Origin: Baffinella frigidus
Lineage: Eukaryota > Cryptophyceae > Cryptomonadales > Baffinellaceae
DNA length: 31,375 nt
Direction: 5' to 3'
Assembly: GCA_026770585.1 (NCBI GenBank)
Contig: MU646541.1
Span: 381,955 to 413,329, forward strand
Shown here: positions 8,485-17,999 of the stretch, piece by piece
Position numbering within the stretch: position 1 is the first letter of the stretch
How the letters are laid out: each line of letters opens with the position of its first letter
Translations under genes and position numbers: made by a program
Notes under the pieces: generated by a model
What the model was told of the DNA's origin: nothing
Databases searched by the model: none
The model's input: only the letters and a program-made list of their open reading frames with translations

Positions 8485-11400
8485 CTACCTGCTCTCCTCC
8501 GACGTTGAAACCTCACAGACAGGATCCGCCACCCCCACAACCCCCACGGAGAAATCCGCGGCCGCGAGGGTGTCATTCTTGTTGGACTTTCGGATGGTAG
8601 CGCGCCGCGCGGAGCTATCGGAGGCTTTCAGGTCCGGGCGTGTCAGGACCTGTTAGGGCTGAGGGTTTAGGGTTTTCCTTGGTCGGATAGCGACGGGGCA
8701 AATCATTCAGGTAATTCTGGATTGGACTCCATTTTGGACGTCACGTTTTAGTACAAACTGGACGCGACTGGTGCTTGTCTCGTCCGATTTCCGTAATTCG
8801 TGCCCGAATTGAAAAGATCCGATTGCCCCCCCTCGCTATCCGACCAGGGTTTGCTATGACGGATCGTGGGGCGGCGCGAGGAACTGTCGGAGGCCTTCAG
8901 GTTCGGGCGCGACAGGACCTGCGGCGTCGCGTTTTTCAACTCTGTCTTCGGTGTGGGGGGTCGTTCGTTTTTTGTGTCTGAATGCGCGGAAGGGGGCGTG
9001 ACGGGAGCGTGCGAGGGTTCAGCGGATTGTCGGATTCTGCAAGAGCACAGTTCAGGACAGAAGTGAAAAGTTAGCTGCATGGGGGTGGGTCGTGTTCGGG
9101 ACCAGACACAATCAAGGGCAGCAGCGAGACGGTAGCTGCAGGGTATGTGGGGCGAGACGCAGGACATGTGTGCGCTTCGGTGGTTGATACACACTGGTGT
9201 CGCAAGGAAGGGACTGGTTCTGGACCATTGCGGCGGGGTTGGGGGCGGGACCATTGAGATCACGGCATTTGTGGGTGGGGGCTGAGTGCCTAGTTTCAGC
9301 GTCAAGGCACAAACGTCTTAACGCGCACAGACTTTTGGATCACTCGTCTCTAGGCTGAGATTAAAAAAGAAGAAGAAGGTTAGGGGCATTACCATTGAGA
9401 CGCACGGCATGTGAGTCCATGTGTCTCCGAGCGCTGGGCTCACCTTGCCCTGGTACTCCGTGCTGGTTTGGGGTTTACGGTATAGGGTTTAGGGTGTAGG
9501 GTGTAGGGTGTGGGGATTTAGGGTGTAGGGTGTAGGGTATAGGGTTTGGGGTTGAGAGTTGAGGGGTTAGGGGTTAGGGTTGCCAGGGAAGGCCGGATGC
9601 AGCAGAGACGGCGAGGGTGCAGGTGGCTGCAGGTTCTGCAGTGACAGCGTTTAGGCACTGGTCTTGCAAGGCCTTCACGGAAGGGAACACATGGTGGCCA
9701 GGTTGGTTTCGATCCGCAATCAACGCATTTTATCATCAGGTGGGGGGCAGGGTGCGGGGGGCTTGACACGATGGGGGGGGTAGGGCGGGAGTGGGCTTGG
9801 CACGAGGTCGGGGGGTTAGGGTTTAAGGTTTAGGGTTTAGGGTTCAGGGTTTAGGGTTCAGGGTTTAGGGGTTGGGAGTTAGGGGTTAGGGTCTAGAGTT
9901 TAGGGTTTAGGGTTTAGGGTTTAGGGTTTAGGGTTTAGGGTTCAGGGTTCATGGTTTCGGGTTTAGGGTTCAGGGTTGAAGGTTCAGGGTTTCGGGTGTA
10001 GGGGTGGGGTGGGTGGCAGACGTGTGGTTGGTGACGACGAACGCGATGTGGTACTGCGTCATGATCCGCTGCCGACACAGAATGCGCTCCAGTCAACTTT
10101 CGAGTTGGGGGCTGCTCAGACACAGCCTCGGCGGGGTTGCACACGGCGGCCGTGTTGGCACAAATAAAGGTCTCTTCCTGGGTGGAGCGAGCGCTGAGGG
10201 CGGACGTCCAGGCAAGGTCAACTTTGAAGCCACAAGTAATCTGAGGAGGGAATCTGGTGTCCTCTGAAAAGCTCTCGGGGCGATAACCTGTATGAGGGTC
10301 GAGACGCTGACGAGGAGGGCGTGGTCGACGCTCTGCCTCCCCCCGATGACGCACGGTGTGGGCATCTAGGCTCTGGGGGCTATACGTCTGGGTCGTTTGA
10401 CCAGGCCGTAATCTGGTACAAATTCACTAATTTTACAGTGAATTCACTACCTCGAGACGTATAGCCAATAGGGGCGCCTAGGATGTACGGTTATGAGCCT
10501 GGGACAACCGAGTAGCGTTCAGACAGGGCAATAACCTGTGAGACGGGGCAAATAACCTGTATGAGAGTCGAGACGCTGACGAGGAGCGCATGCCCGACGC
10601 TCTGCCGTCCGCCGATGACGCACGCGAACAGCGACCCCAGCGAGTCGATCACCACCTGCAAGAGGTGCCAAACATCAAATCTCTTCGGCTGGCTGGTCAA
10701 AATCTAGAAATCCGAGCCACGAGTGTTGACTGAACCGCGCGATTTCGCTCGGCGGAACACACGTGCGAACAGCGACCCCAGGAAACCGACCACCACCTCC
10801 GAACATGCCGCGACTTACGGCGCATCGAAGTTTTAATAGGGTAACGGCCTGAAAATGGGGTAGTTTGGCCTACGGGATTGCCTAGGACCTCCTACCGTAG
10901 GCCGAGACGTTTTGGTCCTAGGATCCCTCGGCGTACGGTAGGAGGCCCTAGGCAATGCCGTATGCCTAACTACCCCATTTTCAGGCCGTTAGCCTATGAA
11001 CACATCCTGAGGGAACCGATCACCACCTGCGAGGGTGGTCGTCTGAAGAGGCGTAGACTTTTGAATCACTCGTCTCCAGGCGTGAGAGTAATAACGAGAG
11101 TTCCGCGGGGCCTTTCCAAAAGCTGTGGAAGTGTTTACTTTAGAGGCGAGTTAACGGACGACTATTGACTGACCAGGGCGGTGACTGGTCCGAGGCAAGT
11201 TGTGTGCCGGTGAGAGCAGGTGTGTTAGGCGCCGCGCCTCATAACCTGGCTTCCTCCTTTTCAACAGTCGTAGGACTCTGCCACCCGCACCCAGTCCGCG
11301 GGCTCTGAATCCAGAGAGTTCCAACGACTCTTACCTAGCCTCCGTGTGTGGGGTTACACGGCGGCCGTGCTGCTATCCAGTAAGGTCTCGCAGTAACACG

Positions 11401-14400
11401 AAATAACCCGTCCATCCCACACGCAATTCACCAGCACAGTGGTTCTGCCCGCAGGGTGAAGGGACGGCACCAGCTTAAGGTTGCGGAAGAAGCTCGCGGG
11501 GTTCCGGGGGGTCGACGCCTCGGCGAGTTTCTCCTCCAGGTCGCTCAGCTGGAAAAGGGATGTGGGAAGGTTATGAGGCTCGCGGGGGTCCGAGGCTCAG
11601 CTGCAACGGGGTACAGGTGTACCTCGCTCATAAGAAACCGCACCCCCGTAGGACCCTACAGTAGGCCTATGCGTAGGGCCCTAGGGTGATCCTAGGGGGG
11701 TGGGCGTTTCTTATGAGCAAGGTACCCCTGTAACTCAGGTTATGACGCGAGGCGCGGATCCTCCATGGCCTTTACGAAACCCTAAACCCTTACGAACCCC
11801 TCAACCCTCAACCCTTACTAACCCCCAAACCCCTGCGGTTTGAGGTTGCGGAAGAGGTTCGCGGGGTTCCGGGGGGTCGATGCCTCGAGCCTCATAACCT
11901 TCCCCCAACTCGGCGAGTTTCTCCTCCACCTCGCTCAGCTGAAAAGGAGGAAGGCAGGTTATGAGGCGCGGCGCCTAACACGAAATCAGATTCAAGTTAA
12001 AACACCGTTTAGTGCTGTCTTGAGGGTGGAATTTTCTATCTTAGCGTCGACATAGCTGTACCATAGCACAAAACTCACCCGTAAGATAGCAAAACAGTGG
12101 TTCCGGGGCGTCGAGGCCTCAGCGAGTTTCTCCTCCAGCTCGCTCATCTGAAACGGAGGAAGTCATGTAATGAGGCTCGCCGGTTTGTAACTCAGGTTAT
12201 GAGGCGCGGCGCGGTTCCAAAATGACCCTCCCACCGTTCTTCACCCAGTGATGCGCTAGCGCTAAGTTTATCCCTTAAGTGCCCAGGCAGTCAAATTTGA
12301 CGGCCAAGAGGTCCTAGGCAGGTCCTAGGGCCCTACCGTAGGGCGTATGAGCCTACTGGGCACTTACGGGATATGGGCTCACCAAGTTGGTGATCCCGGT
12401 CTCTCTCCCGCCCCAAAGTTGACGGACGTGCACCGCAATCCCAGCACGTCAACTTACGAATAGTCCGTCAACCCAACTGAGGCAGAGCGAGAGACTCCAG
12501 GGAGAAAAAGAGGCTTCGACTGGGATCGTTGCAGCGAAAACTTGAGAAAGTTCGGGCAGAGCAAGACCGCCTGGAAGAGCGTGATGGCGTCAGACACTTG
12601 CACGGTGCGAATGCGCGTGAGCCCGGGCTCATTCACGCTCCAAAGTTGACGAATTCGTACCACGGACGCAGTACGTCAACTTAACAATAGTCGGGTAGAG
12701 ACCGTGTGGAGGAGCGTGCAGCATTTGTACGCAGTCCTGGTCTAAATGTATTTGCTGAGGAGCCCAGATCAACTGAGGCACAGCTATGGGATTCCAGACC
12801 ATGTGGAGGAGGGTGGTGGCGTCGCGGACTTTGACGATGCGGATGCGCGTGCGCACGAGGCTCTTTCCAGCACCAAAGTTGACGGATGTGTACCGCGGAC
12901 CCAGCACATCAACTTAACAATAGTCGGGTAAGACCGTGTGGAGGAGGGTGGTAGCGTCGCGGACTTGGAAGGTGCGGATACGCGTCAGCACTAGCGCGTC
13001 CTCTCTTGCGTTAGCAGTCTATTCAGTCTCACCAATTCGCTTCCCCAGGGCATATTCCCACCCCAAAGTTGACAGATTCGTACCGCGAACCCAGCATGAC
13101 AACTTAAGAAGAGACCGTGTGGAGGAGCGTGGTGGCGTCGCAGACTTGCACGGTGCGGATGCGTGTGAGCACCACCGCGTCATTTCTCCCGTTAGCAGTC
13201 TATTCGCGCTCACCAATTCGCTTCCCCTGGGCTCTTTCCCGCTCCAAAGTTAACATATTCGTACCGCAAACCCCGCAGGTCGACTTCAGAATAGTCTGCC
13301 AACTTGAGAACAGTCTGTCAACCCGAGTGAATGGTTTCCAGACCGTGTGGAGGAGGGTGGTGGCGTCGCGGACTTGGACGGTGCGGGTGCGCGTGAGCAC
13401 CACCGCGTCATCTCTCCCGTTAGCAGACTATTCAATCTTACCAATTCGCTTCCCCAGGGCATATTCCCACCCCAAAGTTGACATATTTGTACCGCGAACC
13501 CAGCATGGCAACTTAAGAAGAGACCGTGTGGAGGAGGGTGGTGGCGTCGCGGACTTGGACGGTGCGAATGCGCGTGAGCACCACTGCGTCCTCTCTCGCG
13601 TTGGCTGCCGCGCTTTCGCCTGGTTGCGGGTTGAGGGTTGAGGGGTTGGGGTTTGGGGTTTGGGGGTTAGGGTGTAGGGTGTAGGGTTTAGGGTTTAGGG
13701 TTTAGGGGTTGGGGTTTAGGGTTTAGGGTTTAGGGGTTGGGGTTGGGGGTTTAAAGTTTAGAGTTCAGGGTGTAGGGTTTCGGGTTTCGGGTGTAGGGTT
13801 TAGGGTGTAGGGTGTAGGGTTTAGGGTGTAGAGTTTAGGGTTTAGGGTTTAGGGTTTAGGGTGTAGGGTGTAGGGTGTAGGGTGTAGGGTTTAGGGTTCA
13901 GGGTTAAGGGTTAAGGTTTACCATCCCCGCGCGAGTGCTGGAGCATTTCTTGGAGACGCGGCGCCTGTTGCAGGAGAGAGAGAGAGTGAGCGAGGGAGGA
14001 GGGAGAGAGAGTGCGTGAGTGATGGATAGAGAGGGAGGGAGGAGGGAGAGAGAGGGAGGGAGGAGGGAGAGGGAGGGAGGGAGGAGGGAGAGAGAGGGAG
14101 GGAGGGAGAGAGAGTGAGGTGGTAATAGCGAGAGAGAGAGTGAGGTGGTAAGAGCAAGGGGGAGAGTTAGGTGGTAATAGCGAGAGAGAGAGAGAGTGAG
14201 GTGGTAATAGGGAGAGAGTGAGGTGGTAATAGTTGTAACGCGAGTGTTGGGGGCGCTGCGAGCGTAGCAAAGGTTTTGCATTGACGTGGGAAATGAAAAC
14301 ACGCACGTGTTGGAGCTGAAAACACGCACGTGTTGGATTGACGTGGGAAACGTGTTGGATTGACATGAAAACACGCACGGAAACGTGTTGGATTGACATG

Positions 14401-16181
14401 AAAACACGGAAACGTGTTGGATTGACATGAAAACACGGGAAACGTGTTGGATTGACATGAAAACACGGGAAACGTGTTGGATTGACATGAAAACACGCAC
14501 GAAACGTGTTGGATTGACATGAAAACACGCACGTGTTGGATTGACGTGGGAAATGAAAACACGCACGTGTTGGAGCATCTCTTAGAGGCATGGCGCCTGT
14601 GCACGCGCTGGGGGTGTGGTGGTGGCGGGGGGAGAGAGTGAGTGAGGAGGGAAAGTGAGTGAGGAGGGAGAGAGAGTGAGGAGGGAGAGAGAGCGAGGAG
14701 GGGAAGAAGAGAGAAAGTGAGGATGGAGAGAGAGAGTGAAGCGGGAGAGAGCGGGAGTGGGGAGGCGCGCGGAGAGCGCTGCGTGGCAGGAGCGGGCATG
14801 CACAAAGCACGGCAGGAGCGGACACAACGCACGCACAAAACATCGCACAAAACATCGGGAGCCAGATTCATGGGAATATCGTTCCAATTTAGGACAGTTT
14901 CGTGGTACAAATTTTAAAACAATGCTGACTAAAACACTAAAAAACACTTGTAAACCTCTTTAGTTTTAAATTTGTACCAGTTAAGTCTGAGGCGGGCCCG
15001 TCCGGTCGTCCTAAATTGGAACGATATTTCCATTAAGATGTTTTCCTGCGCACAAAGCATTCACCCGCGGCAACGACATGGTAGGTTGCGCGCAGGGGCG
15101 GCGGCCGAGGTGGGATCAGGAGGGGGGGGTGGGGAGGGGCGCGCACAGAGAAGGACGCCCCGGAGTCGATGTACTGGACTGTGAAGGCGTTTGCGCTGCG
15201 AGGGCCAGGACCGTCTCAGTGTTCCGAGAGCGTCCTTCTCCCTCTTCCGAGAGCACACACAGGAGCGCGCGCGATGCAGAGGTTCTAGCTCTGTCTCGGT
15301 CTTTGTGGGCTCACCAATTTGGTGCGCCCGGGCTGGTTTCCGCCCCAAAGTTGACGGGGTTGTACCGCGAACCCAGCATGTCAACTTGGAAAAGTCGGGC
15401 AACGGGCGCACCTGGCAGCGCTCAATGCGAGGGAGTAGCAGAACTGCGTCTTGCCGCTCCCCGAGCCCCCCGCCAGCTCGCACAGCTCGCTTGTGAAGAT
15501 CCCGCCTGCGGGGCGGGCGCGTCTGTCAGGTCGCCCGCCATTGCTGGCCAGCCGCGCGGCAGCACGGGCGCTTCCCTCAGACCTGTGCTCGAACAAGACA
15601 CTCAAGCTGGCGGATAGAGAGAGAGAGAGAGAGAGGTTGGGAGGTATGGGGGGGAGGGCACCGTTGAGGAGCGTGTCCAGGGCGGAGCTCCCTGTTGAGA
15701 TGATTGCGTTTCGCTGCTGCCACTCGCAGAAGATGTCGCTGCTCACACGCGTACGTGTCAGTGCTGAGCGGGCGCCGGTGTGGTTGCGCGGGATAGTTTC
15801 ACGGAGCGTGGTGAATTCTCGGTGGAAACGGTTGCATCCTGTTCAGGCTCCATTCGGTGCGCCCGCCAGATCCCACAAACCGGATTCTCACGCACCTTCC
15901 TCGGCGGGGAGTTGGAGCAACGTGACGGAGAACCGCTGCGACCACGCGCAGCAATTCCTCCTCCGACAATTTCGTCTTCTCCGCCACCCTGCAAGGTTTA
16001 TCGTCAGCAGGGACATACCCGCTGGGGGCGCAAAAAGGACGGGGGGGGCGGGATACCCATGCACCCCATTGCTGGTGAGCCACAGCAGGTCCTCCGCCGT
16101 GTGGATGTCAGACCGAAGCAGTGCGTTGCTGGCGTGCTGTGTCACCACGCCGCTCTTGCACAGCGCAGCGATGCGCGGCAT
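8485..16181 (-). CDS. RAD51D: RAD51D-type DNA repair recombinase paralog, complete
   Basis: RecA/RAD51-family ATPase; RAD51D acts in the BCDX2 complex in homologous recombination in the nucleus. Twelve exons in transcript order: 16181-16057, 15988-15896, 15738-15662, 15505-15412, 15195-15147, 13964-13922, 13583-13525, 11548-11471, 10655-10557, 10068-10022, 9462-9393, 8649-8485. All phases agree; the total is 999 nt, 332 residues plus TAG, close to human RAD51D (328). Evidence is the N-terminal helical region (SDIHTAEDLL, VAEKTKLSEEELL), the linker STGSSALDTLLNGG, Walker A GGSGSGKT in exon 4, QYIDSGASFSAPRLQEMLQ across exons 5/6, Walker B-like LKLVVIDS across exons 8/9, FVVTNHT in exon 10, VSPALGDTW in exon 11, and SSARRATIRKSN in the last exon. 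Introns hold TTTAGGG filler (CCCTAAA on the sense strand), foldback elements and many exon echoes. Exon 7 and the terminal exon have alternative usable copies. Another RAD51 paralog is possible but fits less well. Confidence 0.88.
8748..8918 (-). pseudogene. Second copy of RAD51D terminal exon (possible alternative last exon)
   Basis: After a CCGCAG acceptor at 8919-8920 the frame reads VLSRPNLKASDSSSRRPTIR, against VLTRPDLKASDSSARRATIR in the last exon used in the model. The copy stays open for 56 codons to a stop at 8748-8750, but its sequence diverges after the first ~22 residues. Phase matches exon 11, so it could act as an alternative terminal exon. The downstream copy keeps the more family-like tail (KSN then FSVGVVGV), so I took that one. 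Confidence 0.7.
9251..9291 (-). pseudogene. Degenerate copy of RAD51D exon 11 tail
   Basis: On the minus strand ...ATGCCGTGATCTCAATG|GT mirrors the real exon end ATGCCGTGCGTCTCAATG|GT (9393), with further similarity upstream. The copy keeps a donor GT. Confidence 0.7.
9472..10016 (-). repeat. TTTAGGG-type filler in RAD51D intron 10
   Basis: Two blocks (about 9472-9580 and 9815-10010) of TTTAGGG, GTGTAGGG and TTCAGGG units, with several perfect consecutive TTTAGGG copies near 9897-9945. The G-rich strand is the plus strand, so the sense strand of RAD51D reads CCCTAAA. Between the blocks lies ~230 bp of unassigned sequence. Confidence 0.9.
10288..10353 (-). pseudogene. Degenerate copy of RAD51D exon 9 tail with donor
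   Basis: Encodes CVIGGRQSVDHALLVSVSTL followed by IQ|GT, nearly the same as the true exon 9 (10655-10557), with the same CATACAG|GTTAT donor. It lacks the exon head with Walker B. Confidence 0.85.
10362..10482. mobile_element. Foldback element K in RAD51D intron 9
   Basis: Inverted ends: CATCTAGGCTCTGGGGGC and GGGGCGCCTAGGATG, with an inner GCTATACGTCT / AGACGTATAGC stem. One copy seen. No coding capacity. Confidence 0.65.
10761..10798 (-). pseudogene. Copy of RAD51D exon 9 head (Walker B region)
   Basis: On the minus strand GAG|GTGGTGGTCGGTTTCCTG then GGGTCGCTGTTCGCACGTG matches the exon 9 start (GTGGTGATCGACTCGCTG...). The Walker B aspartate codon GAC is replaced by GGT, so this copy would not encode a functional motif. 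Confidence 0.8.
10837..10996. mobile_element. Foldback element J in RAD51D intron 8
   Basis: Arms of about 75 bp pair almost end to end. The outer arms are TAGGGTAACGGCCTGAAAAT and its complement, with inner CCTACGG...CCTAGG blocks shared in style with families A and B. Bordered by TA on both sides. Confidence 0.8.
11006..11030 (-). pseudogene. Short copy of RAD51D exon 9 head
   Basis: On the minus strand CGCAG|GTGGTGATCGGTTCCCT copies the acceptor and first codons of exon 9. As in the 10761 copy, the GAC aspartate codon reads GGT. Confidence 0.7.
11612..11732. mobile_element. Foldback element family A, copy 4
   Basis: Canonical ends TACAGGTGTACCTCGCTCAT ... AAGGTACCCCTGTA. It is inserted in RAD51D intron 7, between exon 8 and its first echo. 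Confidence 0.92.
11843..11938 (-). pseudogene. Copy of RAD51D exon 8 with internal insertion
   Basis: The TTTTCAG acceptor and CTGAGCGAGGTGGAGGAG head are intact, but about 30 nt containing GGTTATGAGGC is inserted after codon 10. The protein would not match the family. It lies upstream of the real exon 8 in transcript order. Confidence 0.8.
12100..12149 (-). pseudogene. Short copy of RAD51D exon 8 head
   Basis: On the minus strand TTTCAG|ATGAGCGAGCTGGAGGAG continues to GCCTCGACGCCCCGGAAC, then departs from exon 8. The surrounding GTAACTCAGGTTATGAGGC block also recurs near 11731. Confidence 0.8.
12269..12373. mobile_element. Foldback element family B, copy 2
   Basis: TATCCCTTAAGTGCCCAG ... 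CTGGGCACTTACGGGATA, with a B-family core (TCAAATTTGACGG, CCTAGGCAGGTCCTAGGG). TA at both ends. In RAD51D intron 7. Confidence 0.9.
12412..13525 (-). repeat. Tandem array of RAD51D exon 7 copies alternating with F units
   Basis: Five extra copies of exon 7 lie downstream of the one used in the gene model, at about 13342-13409, 13113-13182, 12932-13000, 12798-12862 and 12565-12632. Each encodes a version of LTRIRTVQVRDATTLLHTV. Between them lie F units (CCAAAGTTGAC...GTCAACTTAA...). Acceptors: copies 2 and 3 have CGG instead of CAG. Copy 4 has a usable TAG in frame, one codon shorter. Copies 5 and 6 have AGs that break the frame. Spacing is about 130-235 bp. Confidence 0.88.
13622..13919 (-). 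repeat. TTTAGGG-type filler in RAD51D intron 6
   Basis: Runs of TTTAGGG, GTGTAGGG and GGGGTT directly between exon 6 (ends 13922) and the exon 7 array. The G-rich strand is antisense to RAD51D. Confidence 0.92.
13976..14230 (-). repeat. Purine-strand GA/GGGA microsatellite with GTGAGGTGGTAATAG tandem repeat
   Basis: Pure purine tract (AGAG, GGGA) at 13976-14115, then a ~30-bp repeat with GTGAGGTGGTAATAGCGAGA to 14230. In RAD51D intron 5. A second GA-rich stretch follows at 14625-14755. Frames running across it have no coding value. Confidence 0.9.
14281..14575 (-). repeat. Minisatellite with ACGTGTTGGATTGACATGAA units
   Basis: About nine to ten units of 25-38 bp containing GTGTTGGATTGACATGAAAA then CACG, with length variation. 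It abuts a degenerate copy of RAD51D exon 6 at its right edge. The GTGTTGGAGC at that junction matches the exon copy, suggesting the array grew from it. Confidence 0.85.
14570..14596 (-). pseudogene. Degenerate copy of RAD51D exon 6 head
   Basis: On the minus strand GTGCACAG|GCGCCATGCCTCTAAG then AGATGCTCCAACAC resembles exon 6 (GCGCCGCGTCTCCAAGAAATGCTCCAGCAC). An indel shifts the frame. It lies upstream of exon 6 in transcript order. Confidence 0.7.
14873..15031. mobile_element. Foldback element L in RAD51D intron 5
   Basis: Ends GGAATATCGTTCCAATTTAG and its complement. An inner stem TGGTACAAATTTTAAA / TTTAAATTTGTACCA is also inverted. A GAGGCGGGCCCGTCC island sits in the right arm. An L-like TTTAGTACCAG stretch recurs near 16363-16436. 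Confidence 0.8.
15342..15398. repeat. F-family repeat unit in RAD51D intron 4
   Basis: CCCCAAAGTTGACGGGGTTG ... CAGCATGTCAACTTGG, preceded by the same CTGTCTCGGTCTTTGTGGG-like flank as the GLDC intron 4 copy. Confidence 0.8.
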
Positions 16182-16563
16182 GGCGCCTCCGGTTCGCCCC
16201 TCCCGCCAAATCGCCCGTGGGCAGAACAATTTTTCCCAGGTGACCCTCTTACAGGTTATGAGTGAAAGTAAAGTCACTGTTGCCACTCGACGACGACCTG
16301 TGACCCAAAGCAATCATTTTTTTTGCGTCTTTCTACCCTCTCCCGCTATTAGCATTGTAGCTGGTACAAAGGGGTCGAGTCGATGGACTCGCGTTCGTAT
16401 TCCGAACAGCAACACTCGTTTTCAATTTAGTACCAGGAATTGAAATCCTGGTTACCTTCAGTCGATGGACGCACGGCTAAAAATACCGCATAAATGTAAT
16501 ATATCAATTTAAATCATTGTAGTGATTTTATGTTTATATCTAGAAAATCACGTTTCGATAACT
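16182..16563. other. 5' flank of RAD51D
   Basis: No upstream gene or clear promoter motif recognised. The frame stays open for about 44 codons upstream of the chosen ATG, so a longer N-terminus cannot be ruled out; the chosen start gives the usual RAD51D N-terminal spacing. GTCGATGGAC occurs near 16378 and 16461. Confidence 0.5.
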
Positions 16564-17368
16564 NNNNNNNNNNNNNNNNNNNNNNNNNNNNNNNNNNNNN
16601 NNNNNNNNNNNNNNNNNNNNNNNNNNNNNNNNNNNNNNNNNNNNNNNNNNNNNNNNNNNNNNNNNNNNNNNNNNNNNNNNNNNNNNNNNNNNNNNNNNNN
16701 NNNNNNNNNNNNNNNNNNNNNNNNNNNNNNNNNNNNNNNNNNNNNNNNNNNNNNNNNNNNNNNNNNNNNNNNNNNNNNNNNNNNNNNNNNNNNNNNNNNN
16801 NNNNNNNNNNNNNNNNNNNNNNNNNNNNNNNNNNNNNNNNNNNNNNNNNNNNNNNNNNNNNNNNNNNNNNNNNNNNNNNNNNNNNNNNNNNNNNNNNNNN
16901 NNNNNNNNNNNNNNNNNNNNNNNNNNNNNNNNNNNNNNNNNNNNNNNNNNNNNNNNNNNNNNNNNNNNNNNNNNNNNNNNNNNNNNNNNNNNNNNNNNNN
17001 NNNNNNNNNNNNNNNNNNNNNNNNNNNNNNNNNNNNNNNNNNNNNNNNNNNNNNNNNNNNNNNNNNNNNNNNNNNNNNNNNNNNNNNNNNNNNNNNNNNN
17101 NNNNNNNNNNNNNNNNNNNNNNNNNNNNNNNNNNNNNNNNNNNNNNNNNNNNNNNNNNNNNNNNNNNNNNNNNNNNNNNNNNNNNNNNNNNNNNNNNNNN
17201 NNNNNNNNNNNNNNNNNNNNNNNNNNNNNNNNNNNNNNNNNNNNNNNNNNNNNNNNNNNNNNNNNNNNNNNNNNNNNNNNNNNNNNNNNNNNNNNNNNNN
17301 NNNNNNNNNNNNNNNNNNNNNNNNNNNNNNNNNNNNNNNNNNNNNNNNNNNNNNNNNNNNNNNNNNNN
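16564..17368. other. Assembly gap (Ns)
   Basis: 805 undetermined bases. Any frame crossing it is meaningless. Confidence 1.
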
Positions 17369-17369
17369 G

Positions 17370-17516
17370 AGCCGCCCTGTATCCCCTCCTCACGAGCCTC
17401 TGCACTGGAGAGCGAAACGCGATCCGAAAGCAAAAATGCTTTCTCTGCAGTCCTTTCTACGGAAGGGCGTGTCGTTGGCATATGTTGGGAGCATTTAAAA
17501 CCTAAAGGACCTAAAG
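17370..17516 (+). repeat. H-family repeat, copy 1
   Basis: Starts at the gap edge and contains GATCCGAAAGCAAAAATGCT, CTACGGAAGGGCGTGTCGTT and AACCTAAAGGACCTAAAG. Two further copies lie at 18000-18140 and 19966-20130 (inverted). The left boundary is unknown because of the gap. Confidence 0.85.
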
Positions 17517-17999
17517 TAACGGAAGGACTCCCACCGGGCGTCCTCCAGAAATGTCTTTGTCCTCAAAATAACGTGCAGTGCGCCAAGACCTCTCTCATCG
17601 TCCCTGCTCAGCACCAGGCTCCTCGGGGGGGGGCACATGGCAGCTGTGTCGGTATCAATAATAAAGGTCTAAACATCCTCTAACCTCAAATCTGTGAAAC
17701 ATCTCTTGGCTGTGATCTTATGGGTGCCGGGGAGTCCCAGAAAAATATGCGGGTGGAGTAGCAGATCAAAAGTTGTGGACAGCCCCTGGGTTGAGTTGGC
17801 AAAAGTGGAGAACAGCTTTGTTTTTCTCTCCGGAAGGGCTCGCCTTGGTGAAGTAAAACTCACGGCGGGCCGTTTTTGGAGGTGTTCCCCTTGTACTCCT
17901 TAAAATCTGAAACCGCATGGGTGAACCAACTTTCAATTCTGTTTTACAAAATTGCGCTCAAATTTCAGGGAGAATGAGGGGAAGATCATGCATCCACAA

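Noticed and set aside
9640-9715. tRNA-like segment (CACTGGTCTTGCAAGGCC with GGTTTCGATCC)
   Set aside because: No acceptor stem or D-arm can be built at correct spacing; a similar GGTTCGATCC at 27643 also lacks a tRNA context.
9690-9760. Possible further copy of RAD51D exon 11 (minus strand, GSKPTW)
   Set aside because: Only a few residues agree with the KPALGxTW motif, with no clear splice sites; similarity may be chance.
9472-10016. Possible true telomere end or interstitial telomere scar
   Set aside because: The motif is degenerate, internal, present in many introns and flanked by exons of one gene; it behaves as intron filler rather than a chromosome end.
13911-14910. Long minus-strand open frames rich in Ser/Leu/Pro with LSLSLLPPHS-type repeats
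   Set aside because: They are translations of GA/TC microsatellite and the ACGTGTTGGATTGACATGAA minisatellite inside a RAD51D intron, open in several frames because the repeats lack stops.
16522-17505. Four long open frames crossing 16.5-17.5 kb
   Set aside because: Almost entirely assembly-gap Ns.
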